From contig NZ_CP139559.1 in the NCBI RefSeq assembly GCF_034263275.1, positions 1,674,001-1,738,000 of the forward strand: 64,000 nucleotides of DNA, written 5' to 3'. Shown in pieces: positions 25,833 through 36,099 of the stretch. The position numbers were made by a program, and so were the translations under genes. The DNA comes from Mucilaginibacter sp. cycad4. GTDB taxonomy: Bacteria > Bacteroidota > Bacteroidia > Sphingobacteriales > Sphingobacteriaceae. How positions within the stretch are numbered: the stretch's first letter is position 1; each line of letters begins with the position of its first letter. Under the pieces are notes generated by a model, which did no database searches, was not told the DNA's origin, and worked only from the letters and a program-made list of their open reading frames with translations.

Positions 25833-27569
25833 ATGCAGGAATTAGACCCCACCATTCTTCAAAAAGCAAACTCATGGCTTCAAGGAAATTATGATGCTGA
25901 TGTAAAGCAGGAAATTCAAAAGTTAATTGACGATAAGGCTTATACTGAACTAACAGATTCATTTTATCGCGATCTGGAATTTGGTACAGGAGGCCTTCGC
26001 GGCATTATGGGGCCGGGTTCAAATCGAATCAACAAGTATACTATAGGTGCCGCCACACAGGGATTAGCTAATTACCTGAAGAAAACCTATCCTGGCGAAA
26101 AAATCAAAGTAGCTATTGCTCATGACAGTCGTAACAACGCCGATTTCTTTTCGACCATTACCGCAGAGGTTTTTTCGGCCAATGATATTTACGTTTACTT
26201 TTTTAAGGCATTACGCCCTACACCGGAGCTTTCGTTTGCCGTACGCCATTTAGGTTGCAAAAGCGGTGTAATGCTTACCGCATCGCACAATCCTAAAGAG
26301 TACAACGGCTACAAAGCCTACGGAGCTGACGGCGGTCAGTTTGTTTCTCCGCACGATAAAGCTGTAATGGACGAGGTTGCCGCCATCAGCAGCATTGATG
26401 ATATCAAATTTAACCGCGTTGATGCTAATATCGAAGAAATAGGAGAGGATATTGACGAGCTTTACCTGAGCAAGATCACCGAACTTTCTGTTTCGCCCGA
26501 TGCTATTGCCCGTCAAAAAGATCTTAAAATAGTTTACTCTCCAATTCACGGTACGGGTATTACTTTAGTTCCGCAGGCCCTGAAAAGCTTTGGTTTTGAA
26601 AATGTGATCCTGGTTGAGGAGCAAATTACACCCGATGGCAATTTCCCAACAGTGGTTTACCCAAACCCCGAGGAAAAGGAAGCATTGACCCTTGCCCTTA
26701 AAAAAGCACAGGAAACTGATGCCGACCTGGTTTTGGCTACTGACCCTGACGCCGACCGTGTAGGTATCGCCGTAAAAAATACCGATGGTGAGTTTATCCT
26801 GCTTAATGGTAACCAAACCGGCGCTATGCTGATCAATTATCTGCTGAGTGCATGGGAAGAAAAAGGCAAGCTTACAGGTAAGGAGTATATTGTTAAAACC
26901 ATTGTTACCACAAACCTTATTGAGCGTATAGCCGAGGCAAAAAATGTTACTTACTATAACACGCTTACAGGCTTTAAATATATCGGTGAGCTAATGACCC
27001 ATTTTGAGGGTAAACAAACCTTTATAGGCGGCGGCGAAGAAAGCTACGGTTACCTGATAGGCGAACTGGTAAGGGATAAGGATGCTGTAGTTTCAAGCGC
27101 ATTTATTGCCGAAATGACCGCCTATTACAAAGATAAAGGCAGTAGCTTATTTGAAGCATTGATTGATACTTATGTACAATATGGTTTTTATAAGGAAAAG
27201 CTGATCTCCCTGACTAAAAAAGGTAAAACCGGTGCCGGAGAAATTAAGGAAATGATGGAGAAATTCCGTACCAATCCTCCGGCCACTTTAGGCGGCTCAA
27301 AAGTAAGTACACTTAAGGATTATGAAAAGCGCATTGAAACAGATTTGGCTACCAATACAAGCAAACCAATTGAATTGCCGGCATCTGATGTTTTACAGTT
27401 CATTACCGAAGATGGAAGTATCATTTCGGCCCGCCCGTCAGGTACCGAGCCCAAAATTAAGTTTTATTGCAGTGTGAACGGTAAACTTGATAGTAAAGAA
27501 GTTTATAATGAAACAGATAAACAGCTTGATGCCAAGATTGCCTCAATTATGCAGGACCTTGGTGTTTAG
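25833..27569 (+). CDS. Phospho-sugar mutase (phosphoglucomutase/phosphomannomutase)
   Basis: A 578-residue alpha-D-phosphohexomutase with all four domains. The phosphoserine loop is TASHNPKEYNGYK (Ser151), the metal loop DPDADRVG (from Asp304), the sugar-binding loop GGGEESYGY and the phosphate-binding loop RPSGTEPKIKFY. It interconverts glucose-1-phosphate and glucose-6-phosphate, or the mannose equivalents, linking glycolysis to nucleotide-sugar and glycogen synthesis. Length and layout match the PgcA-type enzymes. Monocistronic, with a strong terminator. Confidence 0.95.
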   Translation: MQELDPTILQKANSWLQGNYDADVKQEIQKLIDDKAYTELTDSFYRDLEFGTGGLRGIMGPGSNRINKYTIGAATQGLANYLKKTYPGEKIKVAIAHDSRNNADFFSTITAEVFSANDIYVYFFKALRPTPELSFAVRHLGCKSGVMLTASHNPKEYNGYKAYGADGGQFVSPHDKAVMDEVAAISSIDDIKFNRVDANIEEIGEDIDELYLSKITELSVSPDAIARQKDLKIVYSPIHGTGITLVPQALKSFGFENVILVEEQITPDGNFPTVVYPNPEEKEALTLALKKAQETDADLVLATDPDADRVGIAVKNTDGEFILLNGNQTGAMLINYLLSAWEEKGKLTGKEYIVKTIVTTNLIERIAEAKNVTYYNTLTGFKYIGELMTHFEGKQTFIGGGEESYGYLIGELVRDKDAVVSSAFIAEMTAYYKDKGSSLFEALIDTYVQYGFYKEKLISLTKKGKTGAGEIKEMMEKFRTNPPATLGGSKVSTLKDYEKRIETDLATNTSKPIELPASDVLQFITEDGSIISARPSGTEPKIKFYCSVNGKLDSKEVYNETDKQLDAKIASIMQDLGV

Positions 27570-27583
27570 GTACTGATAATGAT

Positions 27584-27625
27584 AAAAAAAATCCCGGCCA
27601 GATCTCAATCGGCCGGGATTTTTTT
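27584..27625. terminator. Bidirectional terminator
   Basis: AAAAAATCCCGGCC, an 11-base loop and GGCCGGGATTTTTT form a strong perfect stem with A- and T-tracts on both sides. It separates the convergent mutase and RNA-binding protein genes. Confidence 0.9.
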
Positions 27626-27648
27626 ATGGGTGATTTAGCGGGTGTTTA

Positions 27649-28065
27649 TTACATTGTTTTTCTGGGGCGCCTTGGCCTGTCACCTGCAGGTGACTGATCA
27701 TTATTGCTCCGGTAATTGCTTTGGCTGTTGTAGCCTCGGGTATTGTTAGCCCTGTCACCGCTGCCCCTGTTATTGTTATTGCCGTATCCAAATGACTTGC
27801 GCGGCGGAGGGGTTTTCTTAACAAAGTCGTCGTTTATTTTTACACTCAATACCCGATCGGCAATAGGCGTACCGTCTAAGGCTATCACCGCGTTCTCGGC
27901 ACCGGTGCGATCCTTCATTTCAAGAAATGCATATCCCTTGCATATTCTTGTTTTTTTGTCACGCACAATTTTAATCGTTTCCACATCGCCATGCGGACCT
28001 ATCATTTTAACAAGTTCCAGCTCTGTCATTTCCAGAGGAAAGCCGCCTACAAATAATTTGACCAT
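27649..28065 (-). CDS. RRM-domain RNA-binding protein
   Basis: The 138-residue protein has a single RNA-recognition motif (about 1-78): RNP2 KLFVGGFP and RNP1 CKGYAFLEM. A disordered Gly/Asn/Arg/Ser tail follows (NNNNRGSGDRANNTRGYNSQ). Bacteroidota often use such small RRM proteins as abundant, cold-responsive RNA binders in place of Hfq or CspA. Targets are unknown. Confidence 0.92.
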   Translation of the reverse strand: MVKLFVGGFPLEMTELELVKMIGPHGDVETIKIVRDKKTRICKGYAFLEMKDRTGAENAVIALDGTPIADRVLSVKINDDFVKKTPPPRKSFGYGNNNNRGSGDRANNTRGYNSQSNYRSNNDQSPAGDRPRRPRKTM

Positions 28066-28239
28066 TTATAAATTGAGATTAAAGATGATAGATAACCACC
28101 GTATACAAATTTCGTTTGATTTTTTTTAAATAAAGGATGTTTTCGGGTTAAAACCAAAGTTTATTTTAATAATTCGGTCTTTGTAAGCTGCAAATGATAT
28201 AAAAGGGGCGTTTTGTGCCCATTGATAAATGTAAATGAC

Positions 28240-28836
28240 TCAATATAAAACCGAGAACGACTGGTATGCATCTTTGAGGATCACTGCCGGTTTGTTTGCT
28301 GCAATTTCGCTTTCGAGGTGTTTACTGCTAAATATAGCTACTCCCATTTCGGTTTTTACCTGGTATCTTAGTGACAGGTTCAGCGCACTTGTATCCCAAT
28401 TGTAAATGTCGGCATAATTATTCGGGCGCCCCGTAAACGGCCCATATGCTTTTAAGAAATCGCCGAGGATTTTATATGCGTCAGTCATCTTGAAAAAGAG
28501 ATAAATATTTACAATTTTGTTTTTATAGGTGCGAAAACCTATTGCATCCAATAATAAACTATCCCCCTGCACTAATAAACTGCTGTCTTTATATTGATAA
28601 CGTATACAACTGTCTGCATCGGGTTTATCATCATTATCTAAATAGGCAAGCTTATAGGCCGGAATCTGGCTGATATCCTCACCGAGTGTCAGCCCGCTAA
28701 TGCCGTTGCAAAATTTTAAATATTCAACCGATCCTGGTGTTTTAGACTGAGAGAAAACCAGCGATGGTAAAAGGCAGGCTATTGCAATCAATAATGTTTT
28801 GACGCCTGTTTTTAGTGCTTCATGATATGTTTTCAT
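28240..28836 (-). CDS. Secreted hypothetical protein
   Basis: The 198-residue protein has a signal peptide (LLIAIACLLPSLVFSQ). The mature part begins with GLTLGEDISQIPAYKL and is a mixed alpha/beta sequence without a catalytic motif. It resembles the generic secreted proteins of this phylum in which 'GltlG...' introduces a small repeat-like fold. The function is unknown. It has no operon partner. Confidence 0.65.
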   Translation of the reverse strand: MKTYHEALKTGVKTLLIAIACLLPSLVFSQSKTPGSVEYLKFCNGISGLTLGEDISQIPAYKLAYLDNDDKPDADSCIRYQYKDSSLLVQGDSLLLDAIGFRTYKNKIVNIYLFFKMTDAYKILGDFLKAYGPFTGRPNNYADIYNWDTSALNLSLRYQVKTEMGVAIFSSKHLESEIAANKPAVILKDAYQSFSVLY

Positions 28837-29317
28837 AAGTCAGGGTTTACAATACCAAAACAAGCCCGATGCCATACCTGCCTTAAAATTTATTTATATT
28901 AATTTTTATTTAAATTTTGAAATAATGAGTTTATATAATTAAAATCATTGCAATTGTTTTAATTGATTGTATATTACTTGTATAGAAAAGGATGCAGAGA
29001 CTGATGAAACTGTCTGGTTTTGTTAATTAAAAGTTAAAAGCAAGCCTTGCCGTTCGAATCCTCATGATCCAAATCTTTTTCAGGTTGATGCAGCGTAATC
29101 CTTAATGACTAAAAAACAAACTAAAACGCATTAGCAATACTGCAAATCCATATATTTGAGAAGGATAAACCGGGGATAGGTTCGCAATTGTCCCAAAATG
29201 ATAGCCTTGTTAGTTACCGTTTAATTAATTTATAAGTATTTTGATCCTGCCGAAATTGTGTGTTTGATTAGATATCATTGGGTTAGGTACGCTATTTTTA
29301 AAACCTTAATAACAAAA
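28837..29317. other. Intergenic region with a putative promoter
   Basis: TATATTTG at 29151-29158 fits the -7 consensus and could drive the downstream TPR regulator. The rest is A/T-rich, with no reading frame or RNA gene. GTTCGAATCC at 29052-29061 resembles a tRNA T-arm but has no matching stem. Confidence 0.4.
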
Positions 29318-30928
29318 ATGAAATACATCTTCTGTTTGCTTTTTTCATTAATTAATCTTTCAGCAAATGCACTAACTGATACTAATACCTTACTCGAAGA
29401 ATTAAAGAATGAAATAGCAAAGAAAAATATATATGATAACAGTAAAGAGGTAAGGATCCAAAAATTGAAGGCATACCAGTTAAAACTTTCGCAAACCAAT
29501 TATGATGCGCGGTTTGATACCTGGGACAAGCTTTACAACGAATATAAATCATATCAGTTTGATTCGGCCTATGTTTATGTCGATAAAATGATATCGCTGA
29601 GCAAGGTAACAGGGAATAAGCCAAAGGAATATTATAGTTATGTGAGAATGGCTTTTATTCTCCTTTCGTCAGGAATGTTTAACGAAACATTTGATTATTT
29701 GCGTAAAGTAAATGTGAAAGCCCTAAGCAATGCCGATAAGGTTGATTACTATTTTTTTTTAGCCAGATGCAATTATGACCTGGCAAACTACAGTAATGAC
29801 AAATATTTTAGTCCTGATTATATTAAGGCCGGTAATAAATATATTGATTCGGCAGTTTCGTTTTGCGGCAACGACCATATAATGCATACTTATTTGCTTG
29901 GCTTGCAGGATTATCAGGAAAAGGATTACAAGGAAGGGCGGATAAGGTTTAAAAAACTACTGGAAAAGGACATGCCAATTTCCATGCACCTGCGGGCAAT
30001 GGTGTCATGCTCATTGGGAGCTATCTGTCTTGAAGATAATGAACGGCAAGAAGGCCTTAATTTAATGATGAGGGCTGCAATAGCCGATATTAAATCATCA
30101 ACCCGTGAAACGGTTGCGCTTTATACGCTGGCCGAATTGTTATATAAACAGGGTAACATCAAAGATGCTTACAGTTTCATTCAATTGGCTAAAGCTGATG
30201 CCGACTTTTACGGTGCCCGCCAGCGTAAAATACAAATAGGGGCAATTTTACCATTAATAGCTGCGGCCGAGCTAAATAACACTGAGCATCAAAAAAATCG
30301 TTTCCTGGTATTCCTGTTAATTATTACCGCGCTTGCGTTACTGGTAGTCTTTTTCCTGGTGATGATCGTTAAGCAATTAAAAAAACTGAAAATCAAAGAA
30401 GCCATAATTGAAGGAAAAAATGTGCAGTTAAACCACATAAACGGGAAACTGATTGAAGATGCAAAAATTAAGGAGGAATATATCGGGCAGTTTTTTAAAG
30501 CTATTTCGGGATACATAGTTAAGCTCGAAAATTTGAAGATTTCCATTGATGCCAAGCTCTCGATGAAGAAGTATGATGCCATTCATACTTTTGTAAATAA
30601 TATTGATATTAAAAAGGAAAGAGAGAACCTATACTACAGCTTTGATCATATTTTTTTGAAGATCTTCCCTGATTTTATTACGGTATTTAACAGCCTGTTT
30701 GCGGAGAAAGATCAGATTTGGCCCGATGAGGATGAAGTATTAAATACTGATCTCCGGATATTCGCACTTATAAGGATGGGTATTGCCGATAATGAAACCA
30801 TTGCCAAAATATTGGAGTATTCTGTTAATACAATCTACGTTTACAAAATGAGGATCAAGGCAAAATCGCTGCATCCGGATCAGTTTGAACAACGGATTAT
30901 GGATATCAGGGCTTTTGACTACGATTGA
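29318..30928 (+). CDS. TPR/transmembrane/HTH regulator (DUF6377-like) of the SusCD locus
   Basis: The 536-residue protein has an N-terminal signal peptide and a long helical TPR-like region (about 40-330). One transmembrane helix follows (FLVFLLIITALALLVVFFLV), then a coiled coil and a C-terminal LuxR-like helix-turn-helix (DNETIAKILEYSVNTIYVYK). The ATG at 29318 gives the best signal peptide; the longer frame starts at TTG 29258. This layout is used by Bacteroidota membrane regulators that sense periplasmic ligands through TPRs and control neighbouring SusC/SusD operons. It lies 510 bp upstream of the SusC gene in the same direction, so control of that locus is inferred. Confidence 0.82.
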   Translation: MKYIFCLLFSLINLSANALTDTNTLLEELKNEIAKKNIYDNSKEVRIQKLKAYQLKLSQTNYDARFDTWDKLYNEYKSYQFDSAYVYVDKMISLSKVTGNKPKEYYSYVRMAFILLSSGMFNETFDYLRKVNVKALSNADKVDYYFFLARCNYDLANYSNDKYFSPDYIKAGNKYIDSAVSFCGNDHIMHTYLLGLQDYQEKDYKEGRIRFKKLLEKDMPISMHLRAMVSCSLGAICLEDNERQEGLNLMMRAAIADIKSSTRETVALYTLAELLYKQGNIKDAYSFIQLAKADADFYGARQRKIQIGAILPLIAAAELNNTEHQKNRFLVFLLIITALALLVVFFLVMIVKQLKKLKIKEAIIEGKNVQLNHINGKLIEDAKIKEEYIGQFFKAISGYIVKLENLKISIDAKLSMKKYDAIHTFVNNIDIKKERENLYYSFDHIFLKIFPDFITVFNSLFAEKDQIWPDEDEVLNTDLRIFALIRMGIADNETIAKILEYSVNTIYVYKMRIKAKSLHPDQFEQRIMDIRAFDYD

Positions 30929-30951
30929 TTTTTTAAGAAAATACATCCTGA

Positions 30952-30988
30952 AAAACCCTGTAAGGTTACCAAATCTTACGGGGTTTTT
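30952..30988 (+). terminator. Terminator after the TPR regulator
   Basis: AAAACCCTGTAAG, a 10-base loop and CTTACGGGGTTTTT form a 13-bp stem with one G-T wobble and a T-tract. Confidence 0.85.
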
Positions 30989-31438
30989 AGCAAAAAAGTA
31001 TTATAAATGATTAAAAAAACATTATATTTTTTGTAGCGGATTTTTATATAACTATCTCTTTTTTAAACATTTAACTTTTAAAAACGTCGAAAAAATTTAT
31101 AAAAATATTAAAATAAGCCATTTTCACCTTTGCTGCCCGCTCTAACTCTTTTTCTGAGTTTATTTATAATTAAATTGCATTAGAATTTAACCTGTAATAA
31201 TTGTAAACCATTACATTTTTAAACGATCAGTTATTGTTAACCTTTTCCCTGTACTAACTTGCTAATCCGGTGGTACGGGCAATGTTTTCGTAGCATTTAT
31301 GCGTATGCTTTGGGTATTATTTATTATGATAACCTGAAACCATATGAGCATGATTTCGTATAAAATCTTGGGGCTCTCTTTGTACGGATTAAAAACTAAA
31401 CCCTAACAACAACCAATTTCAACTAAATCTCAAGTTTT
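30989..31438 (+). promoter_or_regulatory. Leader/promoter region of the SusCD operon
   Basis: This 450-bp A/T-rich region has no reading frame. CACCTTTG at 31121-31128 is a possible -7 box. If used, the mRNA leader would be about 300 bases long, a common property of susC leaders. AACTC and GAGTT near 31145-31160 form a weak hairpin. Exact elements are uncertain. Confidence 0.35.
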
Positions 31439-34400
31439 ATGCAAATTAAACATTTACTCAACGTATGTTTCTTTGCTGTTTTTCTCTTTTTGATGGAGCC
31501 CGCTATGGCCCAGAATAAGGTGATAACAGGTAAAGTAACCGACAAAAAGGATGGCTCCCCTTTAATAGGAGTATCGGTAGTAACTGCTGTAGGTGCACAG
31601 GGGGGGACCATTACTTCAACAGATGGTTCTTACAAAATCTCCATTCCTGCAAATGTAACAAGCCTTACGTTCACCTATGTGGGCTATTTAAATGTAACAA
31701 TGCCAGTGAATGGCCGTACATCAATTGATGTGCAGATGACAGAGGCCAACAGGGCCTTGAACGAAGTTGTGGTAATCGGTTACGGTACTCAAAAAGTTAA
31801 GGACGCAACCGGTTCGGTAGCTACTTTAGGTGCTAAAGACTTTAACAAAGGTGTTATCGCTACACCTGAGCAATTACTGCAAGGACGTATAGCCGGTGTT
31901 CAGGTAACTCCTTCAAGCGGTGAGCCAGGTGCAGGGGCTACCATTAACATTCGCGGTGCAAGTTCAATCAGGTCGGGTACCAGTCCGCTATATGTTGTGG
32001 ATGGTGTTCCTCTTGACAATGGCGGTACTTCGGGCGGTTTTGACAGTGGTGCAGGTAGTTCATCGGCCCGTAACCCGCTGGCGTTTATTAACCCTGCCGA
32101 TATAGAAAATATTTCGGTTTTAAAAGACGCTTCAGCTTCAGCTATTTATGGTTCACGTGGTGCTAATGGTGTAATCTTGATCACTACTAAAAAAGGCAGA
32201 AAAGGGCAAGGTATACAATTTGGAGCAAGTACCAGTATAGCAAATGCTGCCAAAAGATATGACTTGCTCGATAAGGCTGCGTTTTTAAAAGGAGTCGCCA
32301 GCGTCGGTTCAAATGCAGGACCACTTGCCGATGGAGGGATTGATTATGGTGGTAATACCGATTGGCAAAAAGAAGTTTTCCGTACCGCTGTATCACAAAA
32401 CTATAACTTAGGTTTTGGCGGAGGAAACAGTACAGGAAGCTACCGGGCTACAGTTGCGTATGACGATCAGCAAGGTATCGTAAAAAGAAGTAACTTGAAA
32501 CGTCTTACAGCTCGTATTAACGCTTCACAATCGTTTTTCAATCAACGTCTAAAATTTGATCTGCAATCATTGTTTTCAAATGTAAAAGACAGGTTTGCGC
32601 CTATTACCAATAACGCAGGTTTTAACGGTAGTTTGATAGGTGCAATGATCCAAACCAATCCTACCATCCCTGTATTTGATTCAGAGGGCAGATATTATGA
32701 TATCAATGGTTATGAAAATGGTTTCCCGAAAGGCAACAGTTTCAGAAACCCGGTTTCAATGCTTAATCAGATAGATGACACTGATAATATCAACCGGTAT
32801 CTGAATAACTTAACTATGACCTTAAAGTTAGTTGAAGGTTTATCATACAAAGGCAACTTCGGCGCAGATATATCAAGGGGACAAAGGGAAACTTATTATG
32901 ACTCGAAAATTGTGGGCTACACCGACGAAGCTAATATTGGCGATTTTAAAGTGCCTTCTGCAACTGGTAACGGTCGCGGTATCCTGATCCACAACAAGCT
33001 CACCAATTTAACCACAGAGCATACCCTAAATTATGATAAAAAGTGGACTAACAATAGTGCATTAACAGCATTGGTAGGTTATTCATATCAAACCTTTAAA
33101 AACTTCAACAGGGGTAATCTTGCCTGGGGAACACCAACCGCAGGCCAATTTCTGCATGATTTTAACCAGTTTAAAAATCACATGCCTCATGATTTTAGTA
33201 ATCGTAATGGTTTGGATAGCAGCAGTTATACTTTGCAATCTTATTTCGCGCGTGTACAGTACACATATAAAGACAGATATATTTTAACCGGTACTATCAG
33301 GCGCGATGGTTCATCCCGCTTTGGTGATAACAATCATTATGCAAACTTTCCGGCTGCAGCGTTTAAATGGCGTATAAGCCAGGAAAGCTTTGGCCCTAAA
33401 GGTATATTTGATGATTTAAGCTTACGTTTAAACTGGGGTAAAACAGGTAACCAGGATTTCCCATCTTATGCTTCCAAACAACTTAGGCAAACTAACTACG
33501 CGGGTACTGCCAATTCTGCATTAAATGCCTATAATCCCGATTTGAAATGGGAAACGCAGACTGCATATGGTGCAGGTATTGATTTCTCACTATTTAAAGG
33601 CCGCTTAACCGGTACAATTGATTATTATAATAAATCTCAAACAGACATATTGTTTTTTCAAGACATAGCCCAGCCTGCTGCTTTCCCGAGGATCTGGATT
33701 AACTTACCTGGCGAGGTTGTAAATAAAGGTATAGAGTTAGGTTTAAACTTTGCCGCTATTGATCATAAGAGTTTTAGCTGGGACGTATCATATAACATGA
33801 CTACAATTAAAAACCAGGTACAGAATTTCGGCAAGCGCAATATCATTACCGGTAATATTGATGGGCAGGGTTTATCAGGCGCTTATGCCCAGTTCATTGC
33901 AGATGGGTACCCGCTTTACTCATTTAACGTACCTAATTATTCAGGACTTGATGCCAATGGTTTTGGTATCTATCCTCAGGGTATCGACGTTGCTTCACCA
34001 CAAGGCAGCCCGCTGCCTAAATTTGTAGCAAGCTTAACCAATACTTTTTCTTATAAAAACTTCACTTTGAGCTTTTTATTAAATGGTGCAACAGGTTTCT
34101 ACATATACAACAACACAGCTAATGCATTTTTCTATAAGGGCAACCTTGTTAGCGGTCGTAACGTAACTAAAGATGTAGCTGCGACCAATGAAAATCCGCT
34201 CAACTCAGGTGAGGTATCTACCCGCTTTCTTGAAAAAGGTGATTTTATGCGCTTAAGCAACGCTACGTTTGGCTATACAGTACCTTTAAAAGGTAAAGCC
34301 ATTAAAACTTTACGTGTATCATTAACCGGACAAAATCTGTTCCTGATTACAGGGTACAGTGGTCTTGACCCAGAGGTAAACACAAATAAGGAAAGGAATG

Positions 34401-34480
34401 GCGTACCTTCACGTGGTATCGATTATACGCCTTATCCAAGCTCACGCACATTTACATTAGGTTTAAATGCAGGTTTTTAA
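31439..34480 (+). CDS. SusC/RagA-family TonB-dependent receptor
   Basis: A 1013-residue outer-membrane receptor. Signal peptide (ending EPAMAQ), carboxypeptidase-regulatory-like domain (about 28-110: ITGKVTDKKDGSPLIGVSVV), then the SusC hallmark VVVIGYGTQKVKDATGSV. The plug (NIRGASSIRSGTSPLYVVDG) and a 22-strand barrel ending GLNAGF complete it. It is at the usual length. With the SusD lipoprotein it forms a substrate-capturing, TonB-energised importer. The cargo is unknown; nearby enzymes suggest a glucoside or mannoside. Confidence 0.96.
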   Translation: MQIKHLLNVCFFAVFLFLMEPAMAQNKVITGKVTDKKDGSPLIGVSVVTAVGAQGGTITSTDGSYKISIPANVTSLTFTYVGYLNVTMPVNGRTSIDVQMTEANRALNEVVVIGYGTQKVKDATGSVATLGAKDFNKGVIATPEQLLQGRIAGVQVTPSSGEPGAGATINIRGASSIRSGTSPLYVVDGVPLDNGGTSGGFDSGAGSSSARNPLAFINPADIENISVLKDASASAIYGSRGANGVILITTKKGRKGQGIQFGASTSIANAAKRYDLLDKAAFLKGVASVGSNAGPLADGGIDYGGNTDWQKEVFRTAVSQNYNLGFGGGNSTGSYRATVAYDDQQGIVKRSNLKRLTARINASQSFFNQRLKFDLQSLFSNVKDRFAPITNNAGFNGSLIGAMIQTNPTIPVFDSEGRYYDINGYENGFPKGNSFRNPVSMLNQIDDTDNINRYLNNLTMTLKLVEGLSYKGNFGADISRGQRETYYDSKIVGYTDEANIGDFKVPSATGNGRGILIHNKLTNLTTEHTLNYDKKWTNNSALTALVGYSYQTFKNFNRGNLAWGTPTAGQFLHDFNQFKNHMPHDFSNRNGLDSSSYTLQSYFARVQYTYKDRYILTGTIRRDGSSRFGDNNHYANFPAAAFKWRISQESFGPKGIFDDLSLRLNWGKTGNQDFPSYASKQLRQTNYAGTANSALNAYNPDLKWETQTAYGAGIDFSLFKGRLTGTIDYYNKSQTDILFFQDIAQPAAFPRIWINLPGEVVNKGIELGLNFAAIDHKSFSWDVSYNMTTIKNQVQNFGKRNIITGNIDGQGLSGAYAQFIADGYPLYSFNVPNYSGLDANGFGIYPQGIDVASPQGSPLPKFVASLTNTFSYKNFTLSFLLNGATGFYIYNNTANAFFYKGNLVSGRNVTKDVAATNENPLNSGEVSTRFLEKGDFMRLSNATFGYTVPLKGKAIKTLRVSLTGQNLFLITGYSGLDPEVNTNKERNGVPSRGIDYTPYPSSRTFTLGLNAGF

Positions 34481-34490
34481 AAATATTAAC

Positions 34491-36029
34491 ATGAAAAGAA
34501 GAGCATTAATAGCTGCAATAAGTGGGATTATTCTATTAACCGCTGCAGGCTGTGCAAAATTAAAGGAAACACCTTATGGATCCGTATATCTGGATCAAGG
34601 TGGTGCCGCAACTCCATCCGATCTTAATGGAGTATACTCGCAATTATTTGGTCAAACTGATCAGGCAAATACATACGCGTTGCAGGAACACTCAACTGAC
34701 GAAATGATGGGTCCAACCCGTGGTACCGACTGGGGCGATTTTGGCACATGGCGTAAACTCCATACCCATACCTGGACACCGTCGCACAATCAGGTTAGCG
34801 ATACCTGGGACCAATTGAATATTGGAGTATACCGGGCAAGCCAGGTTATTTCAAGGGCTACTGATAACAAGATCAAAGCAGAAGCAAGCTTTTTAAGGGC
34901 CTACTTTATGTTTCAGGTAGTTGACTTATATGGTCAGGCTCCATATCGTGACCCTAATGCACCAAACTCAACTACTCCAATTGTATACAATCGTGCCGAC
35001 GCTACTGCATTCATTATCAAAGATCTTGAATTTGCTGAAGCCAATCTTACTACTTCTCCAAATATCGGTGTAGCCAGTAAGGCCGCGGTTGACGCGCTGC
35101 TTGCTAAAATATACCTTAATAAAGCTGTTTATACCGCGACAACTGTAGGAGGCCCCTTTACTTTTGCCAAAGCCGATATGGATAAGGTAATTGAATATGC
35201 CAATAAAGTTACATCGGCTGGATATACATTGGAACCTGCAGGTAAGTATTTCCAGGATTTTGCCTGGGATAATACTGAAAAATCGCATGAAAATATTTTT
35301 GGTATCTACAATACACCTACGAATGTCCCGGCATCATCAAAAAACCGCTGGAAAATGGGTTTGCATTATAATCAGACGCCTGATGGATGGAACGGCTTTA
35401 CCACTTTGGCCGATTTCTATAAATCATTTGAGGCTACAGATGAACGCCGGGGCGTAGATTATCCTGGTTTAACTGATAAAGTTGGCTTACGTGCCGGTTT
35501 TGCAATTGGTCAGCAATACGGTCCGGGTCACGTTGCTTTGAAACAAAGGGGCGGCCAGCCGCTAGTGTTTACCGAAAATGTTAACCTTAATTATTCAACG
35601 GAAGCTCAAGGTATCAGGGTGTTCAAATATTTCCCTCATCCAAATGCAGATGGAACTGTGACCGATTCTGGAGAAGATAATGACTACGTGATACTACGCT
35701 ATGCCGATGTGGTGCTTGAAAAAGCCGAAGCCATTCTGCGTGGGGGGACCGACCCACTGGGCCAAACAGCGTTACAGCTTGTTAACTCTGTTCGCGTTCC
35801 GCGTGGTGCTACTGCCATGGCAACAGTTGATTTAACTGCCATGCTTGCCGAGAGGGGCCGTGAGCTGTATTGGGAAGGCTGGAGAAGGAACGACTTGATC
35901 CGCTTTGAGAAATTTAATGATCCGGTTGACCAGCGCCCGGCAAAAACAGATAAAAGCAAAACTATTTATCCAATTCCTCAACGCGCGGTTGATACCAACC
36001 CCAACCTTAAACAAAACGCAGGTTATTAA
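34491..36029 (+). CDS. SusD/RagB-family nutrient-binding lipoprotein
   Basis: The 512-residue protein starts at ATG 34491, 10 bp after the SusC stop. A lipoprotein signal ends TAAGC (Cys21-22 region). The SusD fold follows with TPR-like helices (KAEASFLRAYFMFQVVDLYG) and the C-terminal domain ending RELYWEGWRRNDLIRFEKF and YPIPQRAVDTNPNLKQNAGY. It is the lid of the SusCD importer. The last 20 residues are the canonical family ending. Confidence 0.95.
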   Translation: MKRRALIAAISGIILLTAAGCAKLKETPYGSVYLDQGGAATPSDLNGVYSQLFGQTDQANTYALQEHSTDEMMGPTRGTDWGDFGTWRKLHTHTWTPSHNQVSDTWDQLNIGVYRASQVISRATDNKIKAEASFLRAYFMFQVVDLYGQAPYRDPNAPNSTTPIVYNRADATAFIIKDLEFAEANLTTSPNIGVASKAAVDALLAKIYLNKAVYTATTVGGPFTFAKADMDKVIEYANKVTSAGYTLEPAGKYFQDFAWDNTEKSHENIFGIYNTPTNVPASSKNRWKMGLHYNQTPDGWNGFTTLADFYKSFEATDERRGVDYPGLTDKVGLRAGFAIGQQYGPGHVALKQRGGQPLVFTENVNLNYSTEAQGIRVFKYFPHPNADGTVTDSGEDNDYVILRYADVVLEKAEAILRGGTDPLGQTALQLVNSVRVPRGATAMATVDLTAMLAERGRELYWEGWRRNDLIRFEKFNDPVDQRPAKTDKSKTIYPIPQRAVDTNPNLKQNAGY

Positions 36030-36055
36030 TATTTGAGATTTATTTGATTGAAAGG

Positions 36056-36089
36056 AACGTAGCGGAAATTTCCGCTACGTTTGTTTTTT
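36056..36089 (+). terminator. Palindromic hairpin between susD and the VCBS genes
   Basis: AACGTAGCGGAAA and TTTCCGCTACGTT form a perfect 26-bp palindrome followed by TGTTTTTT. It lies between SusD and the first VCBS gene, so it may attenuate rather than abolish readthrough. Confidence 0.85.
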
Positions 36090-36099
36090 CGCAAAGTAT

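Noticed and set aside
29052..29061. GTTCGAATCC resembling a tRNA T-arm
   Set aside because: Flanks do not form a T-stem and there is no acceptor stem or anticodon arm.
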